A stretch of DNA of 12,612 nucleotides from Anaerobacillus sp. Its GTDB lineage: Bacteria; Bacillota; Bacilli; Bacillales_H; Anaerobacillaceae. How positions within the stretch are numbered: the first letter of the stretch is position 1; every line of letters starts with the position of its first letter. The position numbers and the translations under genes are program-made. Shown one piece after another: positions 1 to 6,379 of this stretch. The notes beneath the pieces are model-generated. The model searched no databases. It saw only the letters and a list, made by a program, of their open reading frames with translations, and was not told the DNA's origin. Where the stretch lies: NCBI GenBank assembly GCA_007120055.1, contig SKOL01000296.1:1-12612 (forward strand). The letters run 5' to 3'.

Positions 1-2490
1 AAATATTTTGACGGTCGTGTAATCCCTGAAAATCCGCGGATTACGAATGCTCAAAAATCAATTCGTACGAATGACATTGAAAATGTAGGTAAAACTGCTC
101 GCCACCATACTTTTTTTGAAATGCTAGGAAACTTCTCAATTGGTGACTATTTTAAAAAAGAGTCAATTGAATGGGCGTGGGAGTTTTTAACAAGTGAAAA
201 GTGGGTTGGCTTTGATCAGGAAAAACTTTCAGTTACTGTTCATCCAGAAGATCATGAAGCTTTTGAAATCTGGAAGGATGAAATTGGTATTCCTGAGGAG
301 AGAATTATTCGTTTGGAAGGGAACTTCTGGGATATTGGAGAAGGTCCAAGTGGACCGAATACGGAAATTTTTTATGACCGAGGCGAAAAGTACGGTAGTG
401 ATGAAAGTGATCCAGAGCTTTATCCTGGTGGAGAAAATGAGCGTTACTTGGAAATCTGGAACTTAGTATTCTCACAGTTTAACCATAATCCTGACGGAAC
501 GTATACTCCGCTACCGAAAAAGAACATTGATACTGGTATGGGATTAGAGAGAATGGTTTCTGTCGTTCAAGACGTACCAACAAACTTTGATACTGATTTA
601 TTTATACCGATTATTAGGTCTACAGAACAAATTTCAGGAGTTACATACGGAAATGATACTGAGACAGATGTTTCATTTAAAGTCATTGCTGACCATGTAC
701 GTACAGTTGCTTTTGCAATCGCTGATGGCGCATTACCATCAAACGAAGGAAGAGGTTACGTGTTAAGACGTTTACTTCGTAGAGCGGTACGTTACGCAAA
801 ATTAATTAATATTGATCGACCATTTATGTACGAATTAGTTCCTGTAGTTGGTGAAATTATGGTCGACTTCTATCCGGAAGTAAAAGATAAAACTGAGTTT
901 GTACAAAAAGTCATCAAAAATGAAGAAGAACGCTTCCATGAAACGTTAAATGAAGGTTTAACCATCTTGTCAAAAGTAATGGAACAAGCAAAAGCTGAAA
1001 ATAAAGATACGATTTCTGGAGAAGATGTTTTCAGGTTATATGATACGTATGGTTTCCCAGTTGATTTAACAGAAGAATATGTGTTAGAAGCTGGTCTTTG
1101 CATTGATCGTGATGGTTTTGAAACTGAAATGGAAAAGCAAAGAGATCGTGCGCGAGCAGCTCGACAAACAAGTGATTCGATGCAAACTCAAGACAGTGTT
1201 TTAGGAGATTTAACAGTAGCTAGTGAATTTATCGGATATGATCAGCTATCATCTAAGTCAACGGTTGAAGTAATCATTAAAGAGAAAGATGTCGTTAGCG
1301 AAGCAACCAAAGGTGATGTTGTTAAAGTGATTGTTGACCAAACTCCATTTTATGCTGAGAGTGGTGGACAAGTAGCTGATAAAGGTTCGATGAAAGCTGA
1401 GGGAGTAGTTGTAAGTGTAGAGGATGTTCAAAAAGCACCGAATGGACAAAATCTTCATACAATTCGTGTTGTAGAAGGTACATTAACTCAAGGAATGACA
1501 GTTACTTCAACAGTAGAAGATACAGATCGAATTGGTATCGTAAAAAATCATACAGCAACACACCTACTACACCGAGCTTTAAAAGATACGTTAGGTGAAC
1601 ACGTTAATCAGGCAGGTTCATTAGTTTCAGAAAATCGTCTCCGTTTTGATTTTTCACACTTTGGACAAGTTACTTCAGAGGAGCTAACGAAGATAGAAGA
1701 GATTGTAAATCAAAAAATTTGGGATGCTATTTCCGTTGAGATTGCTAATAAAAAAATCGATGAAGCAAAAGAGATGGGAGCAATGGCTCTATTTGGTGAA
1801 AAATATGGAGATGTTGTCCGTGTCGTTCAAGTAGGAGATTATAGTCTTGAGCTTTGTGGTGGATGTCACGTACAAAACACTGCTGAAATTGGATTGTTTA
1901 AAATCATTTCAGAATCAGGAATTGGAGCAGGGATCCGTCGCCTTGAGGCTGTAACAGGTAAAGGTGCTTATGAGTACATGAATAGCCAATTGGAGTTAGT
2001 AAAGGAAGCTGCAAGTCTTTTAAAAACAAATATAAAGGAAGTTCCAGAAAAAGTTGGGCAGCTTCAAAACCAAGTCCGAAAATTACAGCGTGAAAATGAA
2101 TCCCTAGCAGCTAAATTAGGGAATATGGAAGCTGGAAGTTTAGTGGATGACGTTGTTAAGGTGAATGACGTTGCTGTTATTGCGAAAAAAGTGAATGTAG
2201 CAGAAATGGACAGTATTCGTGGTTTAGTGGATACGTTAAAAAATAAACTAGGTACAGGTATTGTTGTATTAGGTGCTGTCAATAATGGAAAAGTAAATAT
2301 AGTTGCTGGTGTAACAAACGATTTAGTAAAGGATGGCTATCATGCTGGGAAAATTGTTAAAGAAGTGGCTACTCGTTGCGGTGGTGGCGGCGGTGGACGT
2401 CCAGATATGGCTCAAGCAGGCGGTAAAAATCCTGATGAATTGCAAGCAGCATTGGATTTTGTACCGGAATTTTTGAAAACAATTTCCTAA
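1..2490 (+). CDS. alaS: Alanyl-tRNA synthetase, 5'-truncated by window edge
   Basis: The reading frame is open from base 1 (KYFDGRV...), so the start lies upstream of the window. The 829 visible codons plus about 49 missing ones give roughly 878 residues, the usual bacillar AlaS length. AlaS is a cytoplasmic class II synthetase that attaches alanine to tRNA-Ala and hydrolyses mischarged Ser/Gly-tRNA. Visible landmarks, in window codon numbers: the class II core with [15 protein letters not shown] (about codons 37-51); GMGLERM near codon 180; the arginine-rich [17 protein letters not shown] near codon 245; the editing-domain zinc site HTATH (H517, H521) paired with CGGCH (C619, H623); and the C-Ala domain with a run of six glycines (about codons 793-798). 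All expected motifs are intact. No terminator is visible before ireB 96 bases downstream, so read-through into ireB-ruvX-yrzB is likely. Any T-box leader would be outside the window. Confidence 0.98.
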   Translation, partial: KYFDGRVIPENPRITNAQKSIRTNDIENVGKTARHHTFFEMLGNFSIGDYFKKESIEWAWEFLTSEKWVGFDQEKLSVTVHPEDHEAFEIWKDEIGIPEERIIRLEGNFWDIGEGPSGPNTEIFYDRGEKYGSDESDPELYPGGENERYLEIWNLVFSQFNHNPDGTYTPLPKKNIDTGMGLERMVSVVQDVPTNFDTDLFIPIIRSTEQISGVTYGNDTETDVSFKVIADHVRTVAFAIADGALPSNEGRGYVLRRLLRRAVRYAKLINIDRPFMYELVPVVGEIMVDFYPEVKDKTEFVQKVIKNEEERFHETLNEGLTILSKVMEQAKAENKDTISGEDVFRLYDTYGFPVDLTEEYVLEAGLCIDRDGFETEMEKQRDRARAARQTSDSMQTQDSVLGDLTVASEFIGYDQLSSKSTVEVIIKEKDVVSEATKGDVVKVIVDQTPFYAESGGQVADKGSMKAEGVVVSVEDVQKAPNGQNLHTIRVVEGTLTQGMTVTSTVEDTDRIGIVKNHTATHLLHRALKDTLGEHVNQAGSLVSENRLRFDFSHFGQVTSEELTKIEEIVNQKIWDAISVEIANKKIDEAKEMGAMALFGEKYGDVVRVVQVGDYSLELCGGCHVQNTAEIGLFKIISESGIGAGIRRLEAVTGKGAYEYMNSQLELVKEAASLLKTNIKEVPEKVGQLQNQVRKLQRENESLAAKLGNMEAGSLVDDVVKVNDVAVIAKKVNVAEMDSIRGLVDTLKNKLGTGIVVLGAVNNGKVNIVAGVTNDLVKDGYHAGKIVKEVATRCGGGGGGRPDMAQAGGKNPDELQAALDFVPEFLKTIS

Positions 2491-2586
2491 ATAATTCATG
2501 TTAGTGTACAATATGGATATAGATAAAAATTTATGCAGATTGAACAGCATTAATAATTGTGTAATGTAGGAAAAGAGGTGTTTGTG

Positions 2587-2853
2587 ATGAGTTCAATGGA
2601 CAATACGATGAAATTTAATTTCCAAGATGACTCAGTAGATGCGAATGTTCAAGAAGTATTACTTACCGTATATCAATCGTTAGAAGAAAAGGGGTATAAC
2701 CCAATTAACCAAATTGTAGGATATTTACTTTCGGGTGATCCTGCGTATATCCCTAGACATAATGATGCTAGGTCATTAATTCGCAAGCTTGAAAGAGATG
2801 AATTAATTGAAGAATTAGTAAAATCGTATTTATCACAGCACCAAGAGGAGTAG
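2587..2853 (+). CDS. ireB: IreB family regulatory protein (DUF965, YrzL)
   Basis: This is an 88-residue protein beginning [15 protein letters not shown]. The ATG at 2587 was chosen because the Shine-Dalgarno AGAGGTG (2574-2580) lies 6 bases upstream. GTG 2584 sits too close to it, and the ATG at 2557 has no ribosome binding site. The family is recognised from the KFNFQD start, the [22 protein letters not shown] core and position between alaS and ruvX. In Enterococcus faecalis, IreB is a small cytoplasmic protein phosphorylated on N-terminal threonines by the PASTA kinase IreK and acts as a negative factor in cephalosporin resistance. Thr7 here lies in the corresponding N-terminal segment. Whether it has that role in this host is inference. 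The ruvX ribosome binding site lies inside the last codons of this gene, which indicates coupled translation. Confidence 0.93.
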   Translation: MSSMDNTMKFNFQDDSVDANVQEVLLTVYQSLEEKGYNPINQIVGYLLSGDPAYIPRHNDARSLIRKLERDELIEELVKSYLSQHQEE

Positions 2854-2854
2854 T

Positions 2855-3271
2855 ATGAGAATATTAGGACTAGATGTTGGAACAAAGACAATTGGTGTGG
2901 CAGTAAGCGATGAATTAGGTTGGACTGCCCAGGGCGTCGAAACAATTAGAAGAAATGAAGAGGATCCACAACAGGATTGGGATAAGTTAGCTAGCTTAGT
3001 AACTAATCTTGAAATTGATAAAGTTGTCGTAGGGTTGCCGAAAAATATGAATGGAACCATCGGTCCAAGTGGTGAAGCATGCCAACAATTTGCCGAAGAG
3101 GTTAAGCAACGTTTTGACCTTCCTATAGTTTTATGGGACGAGCGTCTAACTACTGTTGCTGCTGAGCGAATGTTAGTTGCCGCTGATATGAGCCGGAAAA
3201 AGCGGAAGAAAGTTATCGATAAGATGGCAGCTGTGATGATTTTACAAGGATATCTAGATTCATTATCATAG
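2855..3271 (+). CDS. ruvX: RuvX/YqgF family putative Holliday junction resolvase (YrrK)
   Basis: This is a 138-residue RNase H-fold protein of full family length. The ATG lies one base after the ireB stop, and its ribosome binding site AAGAGGAG (2843-2850) is within the ireB coding end. Acidic active-site candidates sit at the expected places: Asp7 in [16 protein letters not shown], Glu96 in LWDERLTT and Asp122 in [27 protein letters not shown] (about residues 60-76) is also a family signature. YqgF proteins have been described both as putative Holliday junction resolvases and as nucleases in pre-16S rRNA 5' maturation, so the in vivo role is less settled than the family assignment. A basic patch (RKKRKK, about residues 114-119) near the C-terminus could bind nucleic acid. 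Co-transcription with alaS and ireB is likely. Confidence 0.95.
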   Translation: MRILGLDVGTKTIGVAVSDELGWTAQGVETIRRNEEDPQQDWDKLASLVTNLEIDKVVVGLPKNMNGTIGPSGEACQQFAEEVKQRFDLPIVLWDERLTTVAAERMLVAADMSRKKRKKVIDKMAAVMILQGYLDSLS

Positions 3272-3346
3272 AGTGCATGCATATTGATGAAAATGTCAAT
3301 ATTAACTAACAGTATTGATTTACAATTAATTTAATGAGGTGTTAAT

Positions 3347-3640
3347 GTGGAAAAAGCAGAAAGAGAACGAATTATTATTCCAGATGAAAATGGGGACGAG
3401 CATTTATTTGAAGTGTTGTTTACGTTTGACATCGATGCAACAGGAAAGTCATACATGGTTTTAGTAGATGCAGCTGATGCTGAAAACGATGAAGAGGAAA
3501 TGGAAGTACATGCTTTCCGTTATGAAGATAAAGGCGAAGGCGAGGACGATTTAACTCTTCATCCGATCGAAACAGATGAGGAATGGGATGTTGTTGAAGA
3601 GATGTTAAATACATTCACTGAAGGCGAAGAAGACGAGTAA
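3347..3640 (+). CDS. yrzB: DUF1292 / UPF0473 family protein (YrzB)
   Basis: This is a 97-residue, strongly acidic cytoplasmic protein. It starts at GTG 3347, preceded by GAGGTG (3336-3341) with a 5-base spacing. The N-terminal half reads like the DUF1292 fold (IIIPDENGDEHLFEVLFTFD, about residues 10-29; KSYMVLVDAA). The C-terminal half is rich in Glu/Asp and ends EGEEDE. No transmembrane segment, signal peptide or catalytic motif is visible. Biochemical function is unknown to me, and the family is recognised mainly by conserved position after ruvX in Firmicutes. It is the last gene before the terminator at 3651-3684, so it probably closes an alaS-ireB-ruvX-yrzB transcript. Confidence 0.92.
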   Translation: MEKAERERIIIPDENGDEHLFEVLFTFDIDATGKSYMVLVDAADAENDEEEMEVHAFRYEDKGEGEDDLTLHPIETDEEWDVVEEMLNTFTEGEEDE

Positions 3641-3650
3641 TAAATGAAAT

Positions 3651-3684
3651 GGACAGTTCCTTTATTAAGGGGCTGTCCTTATTT
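3651..3684 (+). terminator. Rho-independent terminator after yrzB
   Basis: A 12-bp stem pairs 3651-3662 with 3667-3678. It starts GGACAG and ends CTGTCC, includes two G-T wobbles and closes a TATT loop. An imperfect T tract (TTATTT, 3679-3684) follows. It starts 10 bases after the yrzB stop. The T tract is short, so termination may be partial. Confidence 0.8.
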
Positions 3685-3697
3685 AATGTAGAAGTTG

Positions 3698-3768
3698 CTT
3701 AGTTGGTTAGTGGTTTGTTGGTTAGGCTAGTTGGTAAGTAGAAAGTTGGAAAGTTGGAAAGTTGGAAA
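3698..3768 (+). repeat. GTTGG-rich tract with three perfect 8-bp GTTGGAAA repeats
   Basis: The stretch is dominated by GTTGG separated by short A/T-rich spacers. It ends in three exact, contiguous copies of GTTGGAAA (3745-3752, 3753-3760, 3761-3768). A similar tract precedes the other two copies of the composite repeat (about 10143-10165 and 12218-12267), so it probably belongs to that element rather than being an independent simple repeat. No open frame or promoter is apparent in it. Confidence 0.8.
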
Positions 3769-3777
3769 AAAATTGAA

Positions 3778-3955
3778 CTTTTATATGTTTGATGATGACG
3801 ATTAATCGTCGCAAAGCAGCATGAAGTAAATTCAAAGATGTATCTCATGACGTAATTGAGGTCAGTAGCTTCACAGCGAAGAGAAGGAAATCATCCTCCT
3901 TTTCCATGCTAGATGGTGGCGGCAGGCATGCCGCCATGAGAGTTTTGTATGAAAA
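3778..3955 (+). repeat. Composite structured repeat, copy A (degenerate centre)
   Basis: Two terminal units about 121 bp apart frame a central segment. The first unit (from CTTTTATATG at 3778) contains the palindrome GACGATTAATCGTC (3797-3810) and then ATGAAG. The second (3898-3955) has CCTTTTCCATGCTAGATGG, an 8-bp hairpin TGGCGGCA/TGCCGCCA (3917-3924 with 3929-3936, loop GGCA), then AGAGTTTTGTATGAAAA. The centre keeps ATTCAAAGA and CACAGCGAAG, which also occur in copies C and D. The long inverted arms of those copies are not recognisable here, so this copy appears decayed or rearranged. It fills most of the 519-base gap between yrzB and mltG, and I see no coding region in it. From 3956 to 4033 I see only AT-rich sequence with two near-identical AATTGTMCATT words. 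Confidence 0.75.
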
Positions 3956-4033
3956 TTACTTCGAGGCTATGCATTCAAAAATTGTCCATTTTAAATTATA
4001 AATTGTACATTGAAGAACTTGGTTGTAATTCCC

Positions 4034-4070
4034 TCTACAAAATTCTACATTGTTAATGAAATTTTGTAGA
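4034..4070 (+). promoter_or_regulatory. 11-bp perfect inverted repeat overlapping the mltG promoter
   Basis: TCTACAAAATT (4034-4044) is exactly complementary to AATTTTGTAGA (4060-4070), with a 15-base spacer. The predicted -35 box lies in the spacer and the right arm lies between -35 and -10, the geometry of a repressor operator. No known regulator is recognised from it. An AT-rich hairpin in DNA or in a longer upstream transcript is an alternative, but no T tract follows, so it is not a terminator. Confidence 0.5.
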
Positions 4071-4078
4071 AATATAGT
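4050..4078 (+). promoter_or_regulatory. Probable sigma-A promoter for mltG
   Basis: TTGTTA (4050-4055) and TATAGT (4073-4078) are separated by exactly 17 bases. A perfect TATAAT (4078-4083) overlaps the end of this -10 but has no fitting -35. The site is about 80 bases upstream of the mltG ATG and downstream of the yrzB terminator and repeat copy A, so mltG appears to have its own transcription start. Confidence 0.55.
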
Positions 4079-4123
4079 ATAATAGGAGTGTTGTAAAAAA
4101 ATAAGTATTTACAAAAATTAGGG

Positions 4124-4149
4124 AGAGATCCTCTAAGATGGCTTGAGGG
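4124..4149 (+). promoter_or_regulatory. mltG leader hairpin that could occlude the ribosome binding site
   Basis: TCCTC-T-AAG (4129-4137) can pair with CTTGAGGG (4142-4149), closing an ATGG loop with one bulged T. This buries the GAGGGG of the mltG Shine-Dalgarno (4145-4152). An alternative short hairpin AGAG/CTCT (4124-4127 with 4131-4134) excludes it. The loop contains an ATG-GCT-TGA two-codon frame (4138-4146) preceded by GGGAGAG. The pairing is visible in sequence; regulation is only a possibility. Confidence 0.3.
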
Positions 4150-4159
4150 GGAGAATACG

Positions 4160-5287
4160 ATGTCTTCAAAAGACAAACAAAAATACTGGCAAGAAATAAA
4201 AAAGAAAAAATTGAAAGAGCGTCAAGAAGAAGCAAGTATTGTACGTAAAATTGTTCTCGTATGCTTGTTTTTATTTTTAATTGCTTTTACAGCAGCGGGC
4301 TACTATGCTTATTCATACGTTACAAGTGCTTTAGGGCCTGTTGATGAAACAGATGAGCAACTGATTGATGTTGAAATACCAATTGGCTCTAATAGTACGA
4401 GAATTGGAAATATATTAGAAGAAAATGGGCTCGTGAAAAATGCTAGCTTTTTCCGATATTATATCCGTTATAAAAATGAAACTGGCTTTCAAGCAGGCGA
4501 CTATCAACTCTCTAGATCAATGGATTTAGATGAGATTATCGCTGCATTAAAAGAAGGTACAGTTTACCAAGAGTACGCATTATCTTTTACAGTACCAGAA
4601 GGTCGATGGCTAGAAAGAATTTTAGAAATTATTGCTGATAATACTAATCATGAGTTGGAAGAGATTAGAGAAAAAGTACAGGATGAAGAATATATAGAAA
4701 GCTTGATTGATCGTTACTCAATTTTAACAGAAGATATTTTAGCTGACGGTATACGTTGGCCACTTGAAGGTTACTTATTCCCTGCTAGATATGATTTTGT
4801 TGAAGAGAATCCTTCGATTGAAACGATTATAGAAGCGATGCTGCAGCGTACAGAACAAATTATCGGCAGATACTTTGCAGACCTTGAAGAAAGTGACTAT
4901 AATATCCATGAAATTATGACATTAGCTTCAATTGTTGAAGGGGAAGCGCAAAAAGCTGAAGACCGTTATAAAATTTCGGGTGTTCTTTATAATCGCCTTG
5001 ATCGTAACATGCGACTTGAAGTAGATCCGACTGTTGCCTATGCTCATGGGGAACACTTTTCAAGAACGTTATATGAGCATTTAGATATTGATTCACCTTA
5101 CAATACGTACCGTGTGATTGGCATTCCGATCGGTCCAATTAATAACCCAGGTGAGGCTGCAATTAAAGCTACACTACAACCTGAGGAAAATGATTATTTA
5201 TTTTTCTATGCACGAACAGATGGTGAAGTAATGTATACGAAAACGTTCCAAGAACATCAAGAAGTGTTAAGGAAGTATCGTGATTAA
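4160..5287 (+). CDS. mltG: Endolytic murein transglycosylase MltG (YrrL)
   Basis: This is a 375-residue membrane-anchored protein. MltG cleaves nascent glycan strands at the outer face of the membrane and so sets strand length. A lysine-rich cytoplasmic N-terminus (KKKKLKER) precedes one transmembrane segment (about residues 31-52). An extracytoplasmic LysM-like region follows (about 70-130, PIGSNSTRIGNILEENGLV). The YceG/MltG catalytic domain contains PLEGYLFPARY and LASIVEGEA, where Glu260 aligns with the catalytic glutamate of E. coli MltG. GMR-type motif NMRLEVDPTVAYA and the late motif PIGPINNPGEAAIKA are also present. The start ATG 4160 has GAGGGGGA (4145-4152) 7 bases upstream. The stop codon TAA (5285-5287) overlaps the first base pairs of a dispersed repeat unit. 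All core motifs are intact, so the protein should be functional. It is probably transcribed from the promoter near 4050. Confidence 0.95.
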   Translation: MSSKDKQKYWQEIKKKKLKERQEEASIVRKIVLVCLFLFLIAFTAAGYYAYSYVTSALGPVDETDEQLIDVEIPIGSNSTRIGNILEENGLVKNASFFRYYIRYKNETGFQAGDYQLSRSMDLDEIIAALKEGTVYQEYALSFTVPEGRWLERILEIIADNTNHELEEIREKVQDEEYIESLIDRYSILTEDILADGIRWPLEGYLFPARYDFVEENPSIETIIEAMLQRTEQIIGRYFADLEESDYNIHEIMTLASIVEGEAQKAEDRYKISGVLYNRLDRNMRLEVDPTVAYAHGEHFSRTLYEHLDIDSPYNTYRVIGIPIGPINNPGEAAIKATLQPEENDYLFFYARTDGEVMYTKTFQEHQEVLRKYRD

Positions 5288-5430
5288 GGCATCTTCGCCT
5301 TTCTGGATGTCTAGCTACAGCGCCTAGCCCTTCGAGCGCTTCGATCCATCGGTGTTTATCTACTCGAAGATGAGAGTTCATAAGGGGAGATAAACCGCCG
5401 CTGGCTCTCCACCGCTTTTCAGGGCTTCCC
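5286..5430 (+). repeat. Dispersed GC-rich repeat, unit 1
   Basis: The unit opens with a mini-hairpin AAGGC-N6-GCCTT (5286-5301), followed by TCT and the word TGTCTAGCT-N3-GCGCCTA (from 5309). It also contains an 8-bp inverted repeat GTTTATCT/AGATAAAC (5354-5361 with 5388-5395). It ends in CAGGGCTTCCC just before unit 2. It is clearly richer in G+C than the flanking genes. The reverse strand gives apparent frames of low-complexity Arg/Lys/Leu protein, which I treat as spurious. From memory it resembles GC-rich intergenic repeats common in many bacilli (CTAGCTCCAGCGCCTAG family); that link is not verified. Confidence 0.75.
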
Positions 5431-5607
5431 AAGGCGCTTCCGCTTTTCTAATTGTCTAGCTGCGGTGCCTACGAGCTCGGTAACTTCAGTCAGGCAACTA
5501 CCTTGAGTTACTTCTTCGTAGCTTTGCGACGAGTAACCGCAGGAGCACGATTCAGAAGCCAAAGAGCGGCTTCTGTCAAGGCCTTCCAGTTCCTTTCGCT
5601 CGTAATC
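5431..5607 (+). repeat. Dispersed GC-rich repeat, unit 2
   Basis: This unit restarts the same module: AAGGC-N6-GCTTT (5431-5446, one G-T wobble replacing a Watson-Crick pair of unit 1), TCT, then TGTCTAGCT-N3-GTGCCTA (from 5453). After that it diverges from unit 1. It contains a perfect 8-bp hairpin CAGAAGCC/GGCTTCTG (5553-5560 with 5568-5575, loop AAAGAGC) and a weaker GTTACT/AGTAAC inverted pair. It ends in CTCGTAATC before a third AAGGC. No gene is seen between mltG and trmR. Confidence 0.72.
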
Positions 5608-5626
5608 AAGGCACCTCCGCCTTTCT
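5608..5626 (+). repeat. Dispersed GC-rich repeat, partial unit 3
   Basis: AAGGC-ACCTCC-GCCTT followed by TCT repeats the opening mini-hairpin of units 1 and 2, but the TGTCTAGCT word does not follow, so only the module's first 19 bases remain. With its left flank it matches 5278-5304, across the mltG stop codon, at 23 of 27 positions. Confidence 0.7.
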
Positions 5627-5642
5627 AATGAGAGTGTGATTA

Positions 5643-5672
5643 TTCGCATTCTCTTTCTCTTTATGTTAAAAT
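5643..5672 (+). promoter_or_regulatory. Probable extended -10 promoter for trmR-trhP1-trhP2-udk
   Basis: TAAAAT (5667-5672) is preceded by the extended -10 TG (5664-5665). A weak -35 TTCGCA (5643-5648) lies 18 bases upstream. It sits immediately downstream of the repeat block and about 55 bases upstream of the trmR start. It is the only good candidate in this gap. Confidence 0.5.
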
Positions 5673-5710
5673 AAATCGTTCTTTTTAGGAAATACTTAGT
5701 GGAATTGAGA

Positions 5711-5719
5711 AAAAGGAGG
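5711..5719 (+). promoter_or_regulatory. Ribosome binding site that decides the trmR start
   Basis: AAAAGGAGG ends 8 bases before GTG 5728 but only 2 bases before the in-frame TTG 5722. The GTG is therefore the plausible initiation codon. Confidence 0.75.
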
Positions 5720-5727
5720 CTTTGATA

Positions 5728-6366
5728 GTGGTCTCAGATCAAGTAAATAAATATATTGGTTCATTGATTAAGCAAAGAAACCCTCTGCTTACAGAGATGG
5801 AGCTGTACGCCGCTGAAAATGAAATACCGATAATGGACATCGTAAGTGTTGAAGCGATGTTGCAATTCTTATCATTTGCCAATACTAAAAATGTATTAGA
5901 AATTGGTACAGCTATCGGTTATTCGGCAATGAGAATTACTGAAAGGCTTCCAGATTGTAAAGTGGTCTCTATTGAGCGTAATAATGAACGTTATGAAAAG
6001 GCGAAAGAATTTATTAGTAAGGGACAACTTGAAAATCGTATTACGCTTATTTATGGTGATGCACTGGAGGCGCCTTCTGCCATTCAAGAATATGGTCCTT
6101 TTGATGCTTTGTTCATAGATGCAGCTAAAGGTCAATATAAACGTTTCTTCGAATTGTATAGTCCACTAGTAAAAAAAGGTGGAATTATAATAAGCGATAA
6201 TGTCTTGTATAAAGGGGTTGTCGCAAAAGAAGGTAAGGTAGCCAAGGGGATTAGAACGATGGTTGTCAATTTACGTTCTTATAATGAGATGCTCATGACA
6301 AACGATAAATATGAAACGACATTTTATCCAATTGGTGATGGTATGGCAATTAGTAAGAAGAAATAG
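5728..6366 (+). CDS. trmR: tRNA 5-hydroxyuridine methyltransferase TrmR (YrrM), O-methyltransferase family
   Basis: This is a 212-residue, class I SAM-dependent, COMT-like methyltransferase. The SAM motif EIGTAIGYS is at residues 58-66, the family motif FIDAAKGQY surrounds Asp131, and the presumed metal ligands Asp157-Asn158 lie in IISDNVLYKG. The C-terminus is PIGDGMAISKKK. In B. subtilis, YrrM (TrmR) methylates 5-hydroxyuridine at tRNA position 34 to 5-methoxyuridine. The adjacent trhP1/trhP2 genes supply the 5-hydroxyuridine, so context supports this over a small-molecule catechol substrate. GTG 5728 is preferred over TTG 5722 because of ribosome binding site spacing. It is the first gene of a compact group, and the trhP1 ribosome binding site overlaps its stop codon. 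Confidence 0.93.
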   Translation: MVSDQVNKYIGSLIKQRNPLLTEMELYAAENEIPIMDIVSVEAMLQFLSFANTKNVLEIGTAIGYSAMRITERLPDCKVVSIERNNERYEKAKEFISKGQLENRITLIYGDALEAPSAIQEYGPFDALFIDAAKGQYKRFFELYSPLVKKGGIIISDNVLYKGVVAKEGKVAKGIRTMVVNLRSYNEMLMTNDKYETTFYPIGDGMAISKKK

Positions 6367-6379
6367 GTGGTGAACTGTG

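Noticed and set aside
2495..2523. Promoter before ireB (TTCATG, 17 bases, TATAGA)
   Set aside because: Only three of six -35 matches and a weak -10; with no terminator after alaS, read-through is a simpler explanation.
2833..3282. 149-codon minus-strand frame opposite ruvX
   Set aside because: It lies entirely across ruvX and its flanks, which is unambiguous by motifs and family length, and its product shows no recognisable domain.
3281..3302. AT-rich hairpin ATATTGA/TCAATAT between ruvX and yrzB as a terminator
   Set aside because: Only a 7-bp stem with five A-T pairs and no T tract; it would not terminate transcription and could easily be chance.
3745..3768. CRISPR-like array in the GTTGGAAA tract
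   Set aside because: The repeat is 8 bp and contiguous with no spacers, so it is a simple tandem repeat.
5169..5649. Minus-strand frames of 87 and 76 codons around the mltG-trmR gap
   Set aside because: They read through GC-rich repeat units and the end of mltG, with Arg/Lys/Leu-rich low-complexity products and no good ribosome binding sites; typical repeat artefacts.
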